A DNA stretch of 64,000 bases from Pelosinus fermentans JBW45 (GTDB taxonomy: Bacteria > Bacillota > Negativicutes > DSM-13327): contig NZ_CP010978.1 in assembly GCF_000271665.2 (NCBI RefSeq), forward strand, positions 3,378,501 to 3,442,500. Direction: 5' to 3'. The position numbers and the translations under genes were made by a program. Shown piece by piece: positions 8,183 through 17,051 of this stretch; position 1 is the first letter of the stretch, and the number at the start of each line of letters is the position of its first letter. Under the pieces are notes generated by a model. That model was not told where the DNA came from, ran no database searches, and was given only the letters and a program-made list of their open reading frames with translations.

Positions 8183-9193
8183 CTAAATATCACAAGTCAG
8201 ACTTTCTAAAGTAATGGAAACCAAGCCATGAATATAATCACTCTGCATATTCTCTTGTATAATAATCTGTGGCATATGTTCATGAGGTATCAATGCTTCG
8301 CAAGCATTAGAAATATCGTCCATCATATCAGCCCTGATTAATCCTCCTGTCACTACAATTGTTTCAGGATTAATCACTGCGATGATAGATGCAATTGTTT
8401 TCACTATTAAAGGAAAAACAATATCCACATGATTAATCTGCATGATTTGCTCTTCACGTGAATGATCAAAAGGCAGATAGGACACTTCACCTGCAAAGTT
8501 CGTATTGCCCCTAATAATATGTCCATCGACAATTATACCTGCCCCAGAACAATTATCCTGGGGGAAAATTACAACCGCAATCGTTTTATCTTCATCATAA
8601 TTCTGCCTTTTATAGAAGCCATATGAGATGAGATTCATATCATTCTCAACTGTAATTTCCAGATTATATTTAGCCTTTAACCGGCTGGCTAATGGAATAT
8701 CTACCAGTTCTTTAATATCACCGGGACCAATTACACCTCTATGTATAATCCCTGGTACACCAATGCCAATAGCCTTGATATTCTCGTAATTGCAAATCAG
8801 TTTTTCAATCAAATTATCGATGACTTCATAGTTAATAACTTCTACTTCCACCAAATTTTCCTCAATAATCTCACCTGTTAAATTTGTAATTGCATGAATT
8901 ACTTTATAGATTCCGCCTTCATTACTCACATAAATACAAGCAATATAAGAGTAATTGGCATTATACATAAAGCGGCGTGCTGGTCTTCCACCATTGGGCT
9001 GCTCTAAATCAGCTTCTATAACCTCTCCACGTTCTAGTAGTTCATTTAGAATGTTGCCACAAGTTGCTACACTTAACCCGGTCGCATTTGCTATTGTTAA
9101 TTTCGTTCCAAATGTCAAAGCCTTCAAAGCAGTTTTGACAAGCTCAACATTGACCTGTTTAACTCTCATCGTATTGTTGATTATTGGAATCAT
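8183..9193 (-). CDS. ROK-family transcriptional regulator
   Basis: A 336-residue ROK regulator of the XylR/NagC type. An N-terminal winged helix (LTIANATGLSVATCGNILNELLERG) is followed by a sugar-kinase-like ROK domain (GIGVPGII, VENDMNLIS, GAGIIVDGHIIRG). The usual ROK zinc motif (CxCGxxGC) is not apparent after the GEV block, so this may be a regulator with an altered sugar-binding site. GAGGGGTG precedes the ATG. A perfect 13-bp inverted repeat upstream (9206-9236) is a good autoregulatory operator, and the MFS gene downstream is the likely target. Confidence 0.88.
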   Translation of the reverse strand: MIPIINNTMRVKQVNVELVKTALKALTFGTKLTIANATGLSVATCGNILNELLERGEVIEADLEQPNGGRPARRFMYNANYSYIACIYVSNEGGIYKVIHAITNLTGEIIEENLVEVEVINYEVIDNLIEKLICNYENIKAIGIGVPGIIHRGVIGPGDIKELVDIPLASRLKAKYNLEITVENDMNLISYGFYKRQNYDEDKTIAVVIFPQDNCSGAGIIVDGHIIRGNTNFAGEVSYLPFDHSREEQIMQINHVDIVFPLIVKTIASIIAVINPETIVVTGGLIRADMMDDISNACEALIPHEHMPQIIIQENMQSDYIHGLVSITLESLTCDI

Positions 9194-9205
9194 ACTACAC
9201 CCCTC

Positions 9206-9236
9206 AATACTTTTTATAATACTTATAAAAAGTATT
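9206..9236. promoter_or_regulatory. Putative ROK operator (13-bp inverted repeat)
   Basis: AATACTTTTTATA and its exact complement TATAAAAAGTATT are separated by 5 nt, 13 nt upstream of the ROK start. A TTGACA hexamer further upstream (9270-9275, minus strand) suggests that the repeat overlaps the promoter or transcript start. Confidence 0.6.
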
Positions 9237-9364
9237 ATCTTTATTAAGATATCATCTATTTCTATTTTTTGTCAATACTTATATCACAATAAATATCCAA
9301 AGTTTTGAAGTAACCTGTATTACTAACCACTACGAAAGAAATATTTATCATTGATCAAAATAAA

Positions 9365-9399
9365 AAAGAATCCATCCCATATTGCGGGATGGATTCTTT
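9365..9399 (-). terminator. Rho-independent terminator of the ferritin gene
   Basis: Eleven-base GC-containing arms (9368-9378, 9386-9396) lie 9 nt after the ferritin stop, with T runs on both sides. Confidence 0.88.
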
Positions 9400-9407
9400 C
9401 ATTCTAT

Positions 9408-9896
9408 TTACGCGCGTTTGCCAAGCTCTTTATCAATATAAAGAAGGGAACCGCCTTTATCACCAACAAATTTCAATCTTTCTAAAACAGCAGAAGCACT
9501 TGCTTCTTCTTCTACTTGTTCAGCAATAAACCATTGCAAGAAGATTTGTGCAGCATAATCTTTTTCTTCTAAGGCCACTTCATACAATTTGTTAATTAAA
9601 TTGCTAATATGTATTTCATGAGCCAATACTTTTTCGAATAATTCTACTGGCGTTCCATATTCAGCAGCTGGAGCTTCAATAGCTTGCAGCTTAACACTGC
9701 CGCCCCGCTCTAATAAATAATCCATTAATTTGAAAGCATGGCTGTTTTCTTCTTGATATTGAGCTCTAAGCCAGGTAGCAAAACCACTAAGATTTTTAGC
9801 CTCACTTTCTACAGACATTGCCAAGTAAATATGTGCCGAGTTCATTTCAGCTTGAATTTGATTATTAAATGCATTTTGAAGTTTTGTACTAATCAT
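9408..9896 (-). CDS. Non-haem ferritin
   Basis: A four-helix ferritin (162 residues) of the bacterial FtnA type. It stores iron by oxidising Fe(II) at a diiron centre within a 24-mer shell. Ferroxidase ligands are visible: an early Glu in helix A (QIQAEMNSAHIYL), an E-x-x-H in helix B (EENSHAFKLMDY), and Glu/Gln residues in helix C-D (QWFIAEQVEEEASA). I prefer the ATG at 9896, which has AAGGGGAA ahead and starts at MISTKLQ; the longer ORF start lacks a site. It is a single gene with its own terminator. Confidence 0.92.
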   Translation of the reverse strand: MISTKLQNAFNNQIQAEMNSAHIYLAMSVESEAKNLSGFATWLRAQYQEENSHAFKLMDYLLERGGSVKLQAIEAPAAEYGTPVELFEKVLAHEIHISNLINKLYEVALEEKDYAAQIFLQWFIAEQVEEEASASAVLERLKFVGDKGGSLLYIDKELGKRA

Positions 9897-10002
9897 CGTA
9901 TATTCCCCTTTCATTTCAAAACAGTTACATCTTTTATGAGGTTAATTTTAACATATTTCTCAACTCTTATCAATAACTTTTTTTATTTATTGATAATCAT
10001 TA

Positions 10003-12161
10003 TTAGTTAATCTTATTATCATCTTTCATGAGTAGATTGCGCAATTTTTCAACATTAGTAATTGGTGGCTGACAGGCAAAATTCTTACAGATATAAGCAG
10101 TAGCCTTATGATCTATTTCTTTGTATTCCACATTTTCCCGGGAGTGTCTATCATAAAATCGCATTGCTGCAGAAGGCAAGAAACAATTATTAATTACATC
10201 GAACATAGACTTCGTATCAGCAGCCTCTTTATCTCCAACAATTACAATCTTGGTGTTATCAGCTAAGTAGTAATCTACAGCCATCATAAAGTAAGTATAA
10301 CCCGCTGCATATCGGCTGACTTCTCCAGCAAAATGTCCTAACAATCGCTCTGCTGTATCGCTGAAACTCCTATCCTCTGTCATATCAGCTAATTTTTGCA
10401 ATGCGAAGGCCGCAACAGAGTTACCAGAAGGAATTGCACCATCATAGATCTCTTTAGGACGCGCAATCAACTCTTCACCATCATTGCCATAAAAATAAAA
10501 TCCGCCCTCAGTACGATCCCCAAATAATTCTCCCATATCCTTCGCTAATATAGCAGCCTGCTGCAAGTAGTAATCATTGCAGGTTGTCTCATATACTTCA
10601 ATAAGAGCCATAAGTAAGAATGCATAATCATCAAGATATGCCAGATGGGCTGCTTCTCCTTCTCGATAGCGTGCTAACAGACGCCCGTTTGACCCCATGA
10701 GTTTTTCATAAATAAACGCTATCCCTTGTTCCGCCACTTTAGCATACTTACTTTGTTTCAGCACCCGTGCTGCTTTAGCAAATGCAGCAATCATCAACCC
10801 ATTCCAAGCTGTAAGGATCTTATCATCTTTATAGGGATGTATGCGTGCTTCTCGCACCTGATACAGTTTTTCTCGCCCTTTTTTTAGCACCTCAGACAAA
10901 TTCTCTACCGTTTTATTGACAACTCTAGCATACTCTTCTAGATTGCGTCCAATAAGATGTAAAATACTGGTCCCATGTTCAAAATTACCATGAGAAGATA
11001 TATGATAAAAGTCAGCAAAAAGCGCTCCTTCTTCTTCTCCAAGGATCTCTACTACCTGCTTTCTGGTAAAAACATAGAATTTGCCTTCCACCCCTTCGGA
11101 ATCCGCATCTTCCGCCGAATAAAATCCACCATTTTTGTCCATCATATCTCGCATCACATAGGTTAAAATGTCTTCAGCGATTCTAGCAAATTCCTGATTA
11201 CCAGTACACTGATAGGCTTCCAGATAACTAGTACACAATAAAGCATTATCATATAACATCTTTTCAAAGTGAGGCACTAGCCACTTCTGATCGGTAGAAT
11301 ATCTAGCAAAGCCATACCCTAAGTGATCATAAATCCCTCCTTGCCACATAGACATAAGAGTTTTCTCTACCATGGCAAGTGCCTTTGGTTCTTTAAAATG
11401 CTGCCAATACCTTAGTAAAAAAGTTATCTTATGAGGCGTAGGGAATTTAGGCGCAGAGCCAAAACCGCCATACTGGGGATCATAGCTATTTTCTAATTCC
11501 AAGTATGCTTGCTTTAACAAATCCTCTCCGATTTGACCTTCTCCACTTGGCGGCTTTGGTCGCTGCAGGATATTGACAATTTCATTACCAGCCTTTAGGA
11601 TTTCACTCCGATTCTTTTCCCAATGCTGATGTAGTGTTGTTAAAAGCTCTAATAGCCCCATCCTACCCATCTTTCTATGTTTAGGAAAATAAGTTCCAGC
11701 AAAAAAGGGCTTTTTATCAGGAGCCATAATAATCGTCAACGGCCAGCCACCTTGCCCTGTGAGAGCCTGGCATACAGACATATAGATTCCATCCACATCC
11801 GGTCTTTCTTCCCGATCAACCTTAATGGCAATAAAATGCTGATTCAGTAAATCCGCCACTTCCTGATCTTCAAAACACTCTCTTTCCATGACATGACACC
11901 AATGGCATGTAAATTAAAGTAACATCCTATCATTTATTTTAAGCACAGCTAAGAATAGCCTACGGACAAAAATACAGGCCGATTCTCACGCTGTGCTTTC
12001 TGAAACGCTTCTGATCCCCATGGATACCATTCTACTGGATTATTGGCATGTTGTAGTAAATATGGGGATTTCTCGTGAATTAGGCGGTTAGGTTTATTGG
12101 TGTTTTGGCTGTTGATATCGTGGTTTTTTGTTTTGGGGTCGTAGTAGGTTTTATTTTCCAT
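10003..12161 (-). pseudogene. DUF255/YyaL-type thioredoxin-domain protein, interrupted by a 41-bp insertion
   Basis: The N-terminal part (to VFLSVGYS, near 11952) and the part from TCHWCHVMERECFED onward together give the usual architecture of the SSP411/YyaL family: a thioredoxin-like domain with a CxxC and a glycosidase-like alpha/alpha barrel, about 680 residues. Between GYS and TCHWC, where family members are continuous, there are about 41 extra bases (about 11907-11948) that begin with TAG and shift the frame. The inserted bases plus the CHWCHV codons align with an intergenic repeat at 24552-24602. The start at 12161 has GGGAGGCG ahead. As read, it makes only a 71-residue fragment. Confidence 0.85.
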
Positions 12162-12540
12162 GAAAGACGCCTCCCGATAATTTATATGGTTAGATTGTCC
12201 ATTATTATGAAGATATACGCAATAAAACCACATAAAAATGTCTTGTATATATACAAACTCTTATGCAAACTTACAAATATCCCTCTGGATTTATAAAATT
12301 TTTAATATGAGTATCTCATATGTGAATGAGAATGATAACCCGATGCATAAGTATTTATTTGTTTCATTTCTTCTGTTCATAACATGTCATTTCTTATTCT
12401 ATTACATGCCATTGTAAAAACAAGATTCTTTTAAACGATGAGTCATCTACCTTAGAGCTTCTTCCAATTCTCTTCAATGGCAGCAACTTTTATCAGTTGC
12501 CAATCCTATTTGAAGGGTACCACCTGAAGGCATAATTATC
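12162..12540. other. Gene-free AT-rich interval
   Basis: No coding region is supported here. Two copies of a motif with ACATG(T/C)CA(T/C) lie at about 12376-12412 and belong to the dispersed family described among the findings. The rest shows no hairpin of note. Confidence 0.5.
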
Positions 12541-13042
12541 CTATTTTTTTGCTAAAGCCTCAATCACAAATTGGATATGCTCTTTTAAATCAACACCTAA
12601 CAGACTTGCCCCTTCCACTATTGTTTCACGATTAACGGCTCTGGCAAAGGATTTCTTTCAATTTCTTCATTACAGATTTAACTTCTACGTTAGCAATATT
12701 TTTATCTGGGCGAACTAAAGCACATGCCGAAAATAAAGTTTTTTGCAAAAGACTTCTCTCCATGACCCAATCTCTTGCATGAGATTCAATATCCACAATT
12801 AACTGATCTGTATAGCCATGTGGTCTTAACAAGTTTCCTGCATTACTGGGATGTTCATCAGGATATTTTTCAAAATCTACATCATGCAACAAGCCAACAG
12901 CACTCCAATATTCTGCATTTTCTTCGAATTTTTCAGCATATGCACCCATAGCTGCTTCCACAGCCTGACAATGATTTAGAAGACCTTTATCTTTCACATG
13001 ATCAGTTAATATACTCCAAGCTTTTTGTCTAGTTGTGTCCAT
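12541..13042 (-). pseudogene. HD-domain hydrolase, frameshifted near the C-terminus
   Basis: The intact reading frame covers 136 residues: a small HD-type phosphohydrolase-like protein (HCQAVEAAM, LLHDVDFEKYPDEHP). The family's HD segment is present. At about 12650 the frame breaks after KKLKE; in another frame the expected remainder continues as SFARAVNRETIVEGASLLG and on to a stop at 12541. A two-base loss in an A-run explains it. The missing piece is the last third, so the protein may be impaired. A sequencing error in the A-run is the main alternative. Confidence 0.75.
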
Positions 13043-13074
13043 TTTTCATACGCCTCCAAAATAATTACTGTTTT

Positions 13075-13386
13075 TTATAATTTAAAAAGTATATTTACAA
13101 TAAAAACTCCTGCTATGCCTCCAACTACCACGAATATAAGATTCATTTCCCACCAGGCCAGCAGGATTGACACGATACATCCCACAATCGCAGATTCCAA
13201 ATTTCCAGCGCCAGTTGAATTAAGTGCTCCTGGAAAAACAAGCGCCCCCAATGCCGCATATGGGATAAATCCCATAAAACTCTTTATATATCTTGGCAAG
13301 CAGGCATTTTGCAATAAAACCAACGGTAACATACTTGGTATAAAAGTAACGACAGCCATCGCCAAAACCAAATAAGTTAAATTCAT
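13075..13386 (-). CDS. azlD: AzlD-type branched-chain amino acid export subunit
   Basis: A 103-residue protein with four hydrophobic segments matching AzlD, the small partner of AzlC in export of branched-chain amino acids or analogues such as azaleucine. GGAAGGAG precedes the ATG. The ATG overlaps the TGA of an upstream azlC remnant, the usual azlCD coupling. Because AzlC survives only as its last 50 or so residues, this subunit is probably an orphan and non-functional here. Confidence 0.85.
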   Translation of the reverse strand: MNLTYLVLAMAVVTFIPSMLPLVLLQNACLPRYIKSFMGFIPYAALGALVFPGALNSTGAGNLESAIVGCIVSILLAWWEMNLIFVVVGGIAGVFIVNILFKL

Positions 13387-13536
13387 ACTTGCTCCTTCCC
13401 TTCTGAATAAAAGCTTGCACCCACGGCAGCACTAGCTATAGTTGCAATAATTATCCCCCAGCCGTTTGAAAATCCCCAAAGCATAGATGCCCAATAAATC
13501 AAAGAGTTTATAACCACAGCCAACAATGAAACAATA
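13383..13536 (-). pseudogene. azlC: C-terminal remnant of azlC
   Basis: The frame overlapping the azlD start reads VINSLIYWASMLWGFSNGWG and ends ASFYSEGKEQV, the C-terminal membrane segments of AzlC. An in-frame stop at 13537-13539 marks the 5' break; the remaining 180 or so residues are absent. A copy of the dispersed ACATGACAC motif lies just beyond the break (about 13573-13592). Confidence 0.75.
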
Positions 13537-13623
13537 CTACAGGCTTTGACTTATATGGCTTTGAGTCACTACTAAAACTACTTCCATGACATGACACGTT
13601 CAGATGATCAATGCGTTAAAACG

Positions 13624-13658
13624 AATAAACCTTAGTCAGCATTTTGACTAAGGTTTGG
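13624..13658. repeat. Hairpin repeat (third, shortest copy)
   Basis: AAACCTTAGTCA and TGACTAAGGTTT form a 12-bp stem. The hairpins at about 33007-33035 and 33980-34010 have the same stem type (AACCTTTGTCAA) and a similar tail. Confidence 0.5.
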
Positions 13659-13818
13659 TGTATAACTATGCTTGAAGGTTTAGACGGGAAGCAGAATCAC
13701 CCAGAACCCCTAGGCACCTGAAGCAACATGGGCAATAGGAATAATCTGGCATAACACTTTTTGTTAGCATGCTTTAAGCCTTTTCGTGAGTGCCCACTTA
13801 ATAAAATTCAAAAAAGTG

Positions 13819-13847
13819 TTGCTACAAAAAAGGTAGCATGCTACAAT
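13819..13847 (+). promoter_or_regulatory. Promoter of the tautomerase gene with overlapping palindromic operator
   Basis: TTGCTA and TACAAT are spaced by 17 nt. The perfect palindrome GTAGCATGCTAC (13833-13844) overlaps the -10 box, and a second GTAGCATGCATGCT follows at 13852-13865, about two helical turns on. This is a good repressor site; the HxlR-type protein encoded next is a candidate. Confidence 0.6.
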
Positions 13848-13895
13848 GTTAGTAGCATGCATGCTGAAATATACATATGTGAAGGAGGTGCAGTT

Positions 13896-14090
13896 ATGCC
13901 AGTAATTACGATAAAAATGAAAAAAACTCAGGCAGAAAAGAAAAAGGAGTTGATTGAAAAATTAACTTCTGCAGCAGTTGAGGTTACCAATGCTCCAGCA
14001 AACGCTTTTACTGTTTTTATTGAGGAGTATGAGCCTGATAGTATTGGTATCGGCGGGCAGACATTGATTGAAAAACTATCCAACAAGTAA
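13896..14090 (+). CDS. 4-oxalocrotonate tautomerase family protein
   Basis: A 64-residue member of the tautomerase superfamily. After removal of Met, Pro1 of PVITIKM would be the catalytic base; basic residues near 10-12 and in the C-terminal half fit. Such small proteins form hexamers and interconvert enol and keto acids, though many genomic members have no known substrate. GAAGGAGGT gives the start at 13896; the longer upstream reading frame runs through the promoter and is rejected. The gene is followed by a hairpin and then an HxlR regulator. Confidence 0.9.
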   Translation: MPVITIKMKKTQAEKKKELIEKLTSAAVEVTNAPANAFTVFIEEYEPDSIGIGGQTLIEKLSNK

Positions 14091-14103
14091 GATAAAGATA
14101 CCT

Positions 14104-14137
14104 AAGCCCCTCGCTCTTCTATCACGAACGAGGGGCG
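14104..14137 (+). terminator. Weak terminator hairpin
   Basis: GCCCCTCG and CGAGGGGC form an 8-bp GC stem after the tautomerase stop. The T run behind it is short, so read-through into the HxlR gene is possible. Confidence 0.5.
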
Positions 14138-14190
14138 TTTCACAAAATTTATAATTTATATTTCGAGATAGTTATCAAGGAGGAGTTAAT

Positions 14191-14541
14191 ATGTCAGTTC
14201 CATGTGCAGGCAAACCGGTTAGAGGTTCCAAATCGGGAGTTCCAATCATGGCTCTTTTTGATCTTTTGGGCAGAAGCTGGGCAATGGGTATCATCTGGAA
14301 TTTACAGAAAGGCTCTTCTACCTTCAGAGAACTTCAGGCACGGTGCGAGTCGATCTCTCCTACAATATTAAACAAGCGTATCAAGGAGCTTAGAGAAGTC
14401 GACATTATAGAGCGTACTAATGATGGTTACCAATTGACCCAACGGGGAAAAGAGCTCCTGGAATTGTTGCGTCCATTGGGAAAGTGGTCATGGGTCTGGT
14501 CAAAAGAAGTCTTCAACTTTACAGAAACACACGACGGTTAA
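14191..14541 (+). CDS. HxlR-family transcriptional regulator
   Basis: A 116-residue HxlR-type winged-helix protein. It has the Cys-containing N-terminus, LLGRSWAMGIIWNLQKGSSTFRELQ, and the recognition helix ISPTILNKRIKELREVDII. HxlR proteins often sense thiol- or carbonyl-reactive compounds through an N-terminal cysteine; C5 here could do so. CAAGGAGGAG precedes the ATG. It is co-directional with the tautomerase ahead and a ferredoxin-nitroreductase behind, both plausible targets. Confidence 0.9.
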   Translation: MSVPCAGKPVRGSKSGVPIMALFDLLGRSWAMGIIWNLQKGSSTFRELQARCESISPTILNKRIKELREVDIIERTNDGYQLTQRGKELLELLRPLGKWSWVWSKEVFNFTETHDG

Positions 14542-14697
14542 GAGATGAATAGTTAAATGATATGGCCTGAACAACATTATCAAGTAGAACCAGCGCTTTA
14601 TTAAACGAAAGATTGTAAAATGAAGTGCGCTATATAGGACAAGGGGAAAATTTATTTTTGTAATACTATTAGTTTGAAATGGAAAGGAAGAATTAGA

Positions 14698-15510
14698 ATG
14701 AGTTTGCTTACTGTGGATCGAGAAAAATGTATTGGCTGCGGAATTTGTGCCGAGGTTTGCCCGAAGAATTATATCGAAATTACTAAGGAAGGGATTCCGG
14801 CCGATGCCGGGCTTGCCTGTATCACCTGCGGTCACTGTGTCGCTATCTGTCCCCAAGCGGCATTGGATCATGCACACGCGCCACTTAAAGGTCAAGTTTT
14901 GTTAGATAAGACTCCGGTTTTGAACGCTGAGACGGCGGAAAGTTTTCTTCGGGCCAGACGATCTATACGGGTGTATAAAGAAGAGGCAGTTCCCAAAAGC
15001 AAAATTCTAAAGATGCTAGATATTGCCAGGTTAGCCCCTACTGGAAATAATACCCAAGGTGTGCAGTATTTGGTTATAGATAATAAAGATACGCTACAGA
15101 CTATTACCCAAGCCACGGTAGCCTGGATGGATGAAGCAATCACCCAAGGAGAACCATTGGCAGCTTATTTTACCGATTTGGTGGAATACTATCATAAAAC
15201 CGGGCGAGATGTTATTTTGCGGAATGCACCGTGCTTTATCCTGGCACTTACCGAGAAAAGTTTTACGCGTGGGCGTGATAACACTCATTTTTCTCTTGCA
15301 TATGCCGAATTGTTTGCACCAAGTCTTGCATTAGGAACGTGCTGGGCAGGCCTTGTCGAGGCGTGCGCCAGGTCTGGCTATCAGCCGTTGCTTAAAGTAT
15401 TGGATATTCCGGAAGAGTTAATGGTCACCGGCGGGATTATGGTTGGTTATCCTAAATACAGCTATAAACGACTGGTAGATCGGTCTCCGTTGACAGTAAC
15501 TTGGCGTTAA
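14698..15510 (+). CDS. 4Fe-4S ferredoxin-nitroreductase fusion protein
   Basis: A 270-residue protein. The first 60 residues are a 2[4Fe-4S] ferredoxin (CIGCGICAEVCP, CITCGHCVAICP), and the rest is an FMN-binding nitroreductase domain beginning at ARRSIRVYKEE with GTCWAGLVE near the end. Such fusions are common in anaerobes and pass electrons from ferredoxin partners to nitro, quinone or similar acceptors. GGAAAGGAAG gives the start at 14698. It follows an HxlR regulator. A paralogue with the same architecture lies at 18412-19212. Confidence 0.92.
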   Translation: MSLLTVDREKCIGCGICAEVCPKNYIEITKEGIPADAGLACITCGHCVAICPQAALDHAHAPLKGQVLLDKTPVLNAETAESFLRARRSIRVYKEEAVPKSKILKMLDIARLAPTGNNTQGVQYLVIDNKDTLQTITQATVAWMDEAITQGEPLAAYFTDLVEYYHKTGRDVILRNAPCFILALTEKSFTRGRDNTHFSLAYAELFAPSLALGTCWAGLVEACARSGYQPLLKVLDIPEELMVTGGIMVGYPKYSYKRLVDRSPLTVTWR

Positions 15511-15541
15511 CCGACTAATTCTTATAAATGGCTGGAAAAGC

Positions 15542-15584
15542 AAAGTCGCTACTAACGTTTAACAAGGTTAGTAGCGACTTTTTA
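15542..15584 (+). terminator. Strong Rho-independent terminator
   Basis: Fifteen-base arms (15542-15556, 15567-15581) around a 10-nt loop, followed by a T run, close the ferredoxin-nitroreductase unit. Confidence 0.92.
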
Positions 15585-15749
15585 GGCCAATGTTTATGCA
15601 AAAATAAGGACAAAAAATAACATCTAACTTAGGAAGTTTTGTATTATGCGTGCTTTATATTCCTAGAATCAAACCCATAATTTACTGTATAGCTTCTATT
15701 ACTGATTAAACAACAATGCTATTGCCATATAATGCGATACCACTTACCT

Positions 15750-16067
15750 TTACTCTTTTATATATGAGCAGCAATAATCCGATAATTCTTGTGCTACAAT
15801 TTTGAATTTTGAATGTGCTGGAATTTCAAAAGTTCGCCCTGCATCAATTGTAATCCATTCTTCACAATTAGGAAGCAATACTTCTAATTTTCCAGCCAAA
15901 AGTTCCATATGTTCCTTATCTACTGTTTCAAATTCATATTTCCCCGGCATCATAATTCCCAATGTCTTTCTTTCCCCGCCTGTAAGTAAAACGGTACGAC
16001 TTGTCACTTGACCTTCAAAATATACATTAGCCTTTTTTATTATAGAAACATTCTCGAATTGATTCAT
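15750..16067 (-). CDS. ppnP: Pyrimidine/purine nucleoside phosphorylase (PpnP/YaiE)
   Basis: A 105-residue small cupin-fold protein of the DUF1255/PpnP family, which cleaves nucleosides with phosphate to give a base and ribose-1-phosphate. The family blocks FEGQVTSRTV, GERKTLGIMMPGKYEF and IPAHSKFKIV are all present, at typical length. I prefer the start at 16067 (MNQFENV, with GAAGGGT ahead) over an in-frame upstream ATG. No operon partner is obvious. Confidence 0.88.
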   Translation of the reverse strand: MNQFENVSIIKKANVYFEGQVTSRTVLLTGGERKTLGIMMPGKYEFETVDKEHMELLAGKLEVLLPNCEEWITIDAGRTFEIPAHSKFKIVAQELSDYCCSYIKE

Positions 16068-16171
16068 TTTAAACCCTTCTTTCAAATTCTTATTATTTAA
16101 TAATGATTCATATCTCTTCACATCATGAAAGATCGATTCCAAATCACTCGTGATTCAGCTCACGATTTCAG

Positions 16172-17008
16172 TTAATTGAGAATAGAATTGCTAATTTGTA
16201 GTGAAATATCCTTACTACGAGTGATCCCTTTTCTCAATGCAGTTACAAATAATTCACCAGACTTTAAGCTATCTATGATTGCTTCAGTAACACCTCCTTT
16301 TGTTATCATTCTTGCAATATATTCGACTTTTTCATCTTCTGTAGTAAACGATGGTAGAATCATTTTTGCCCACTCATAAAGATCTAAAAACGTAGCCCAT
16401 TCTTTTTCTATTTCATTTATTGCTTCTTTTATTATTACTTCATTATCTTCTTGCAATAATGCTGCGGGTAAACATACGCCAGCTGTAAAAATATCCATAT
16501 CCCTCTCATTTGACATCTCAAAAATACGAAGGCTCATTTTGCTTAAAATACAACCTACCAATTCATTATAAGGGTATATAGTTGCAACTCCTTTTTCTGC
16601 AACTATAGTATCTGGCCCACTTAGCATCATTCTGCAAATATCGGATTTAAATATATTTTTTAATATCTCAACAGATAATCCGGCTAAACATGAAACGATA
16701 AGTTTATTTTGGGAGATAGGTATCTCTTTTAGACTTATAACATCCTGGGGTTTTGTGGTAATAAAAATGACATCTGCTTCATTAAAAATCCTCTCATTTT
16801 CTGAAATACATATAGTAAGACCCATCTTTTTTATTTTTTCATATGTGGATGGATTACCTCTATACGAAATAAAAAGATTCTCTTTATGAAATCCATGGTT
16901 AATCAAAGATTCCAGAATAGCTTGTCCCAAATGCCCACATCCAATAATTCCAATCTTAATTGTATTGAAAATATCCAAATCGTGATTACTCAATTTCCAT
17001 TCCTCCAT
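16172..17008 (-). CDS. NAD(P)-binding reductase, pyrroline-5-carboxylate reductase-like
   Basis: A 278-residue protein whose N-terminal Rossmann domain has GIIGCGHLGQAILESL (from about residue 19) and whose body follows the ProC/ComER pattern (VIFITTKPQDV, SCLAGLSVEILK, GVATIYP). The C-terminal proline-binding helix region is poorly conserved, so it may act on something other than pyrroline-5-carboxylate. The start is uncertain: the ATG at 17008 has a weak site, whereas GGAGG inside the first codons could serve a TTG at 16993. It follows a TrmB regulator by 43 nt and is probably its partner. Confidence 0.75.
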   Translation of the reverse strand: MEEWKLSNHDLDIFNTIKIGIIGCGHLGQAILESLINHGFHKENLFISYRGNPSTYEKIKKMGLTICISENERIFNEADVIFITTKPQDVISLKEIPISQNKLIVSCLAGLSVEILKNIFKSDICRMMLSGPDTIVAEKGVATIYPYNELVGCILSKMSLRIFEMSNERDMDIFTAGVCLPAALLQEDNEVIIKEAINEIEKEWATFLDLYEWAKMILPSFTTEDEKVEYIARMITKGGVTEAIIDSLKSGELFVTALRKGITRSKDISLQISNSILN

Positions 17009-17051
17009 TTACTTCTTATGAATGGATCATCTTCACTTTTTTGATAGCCTC

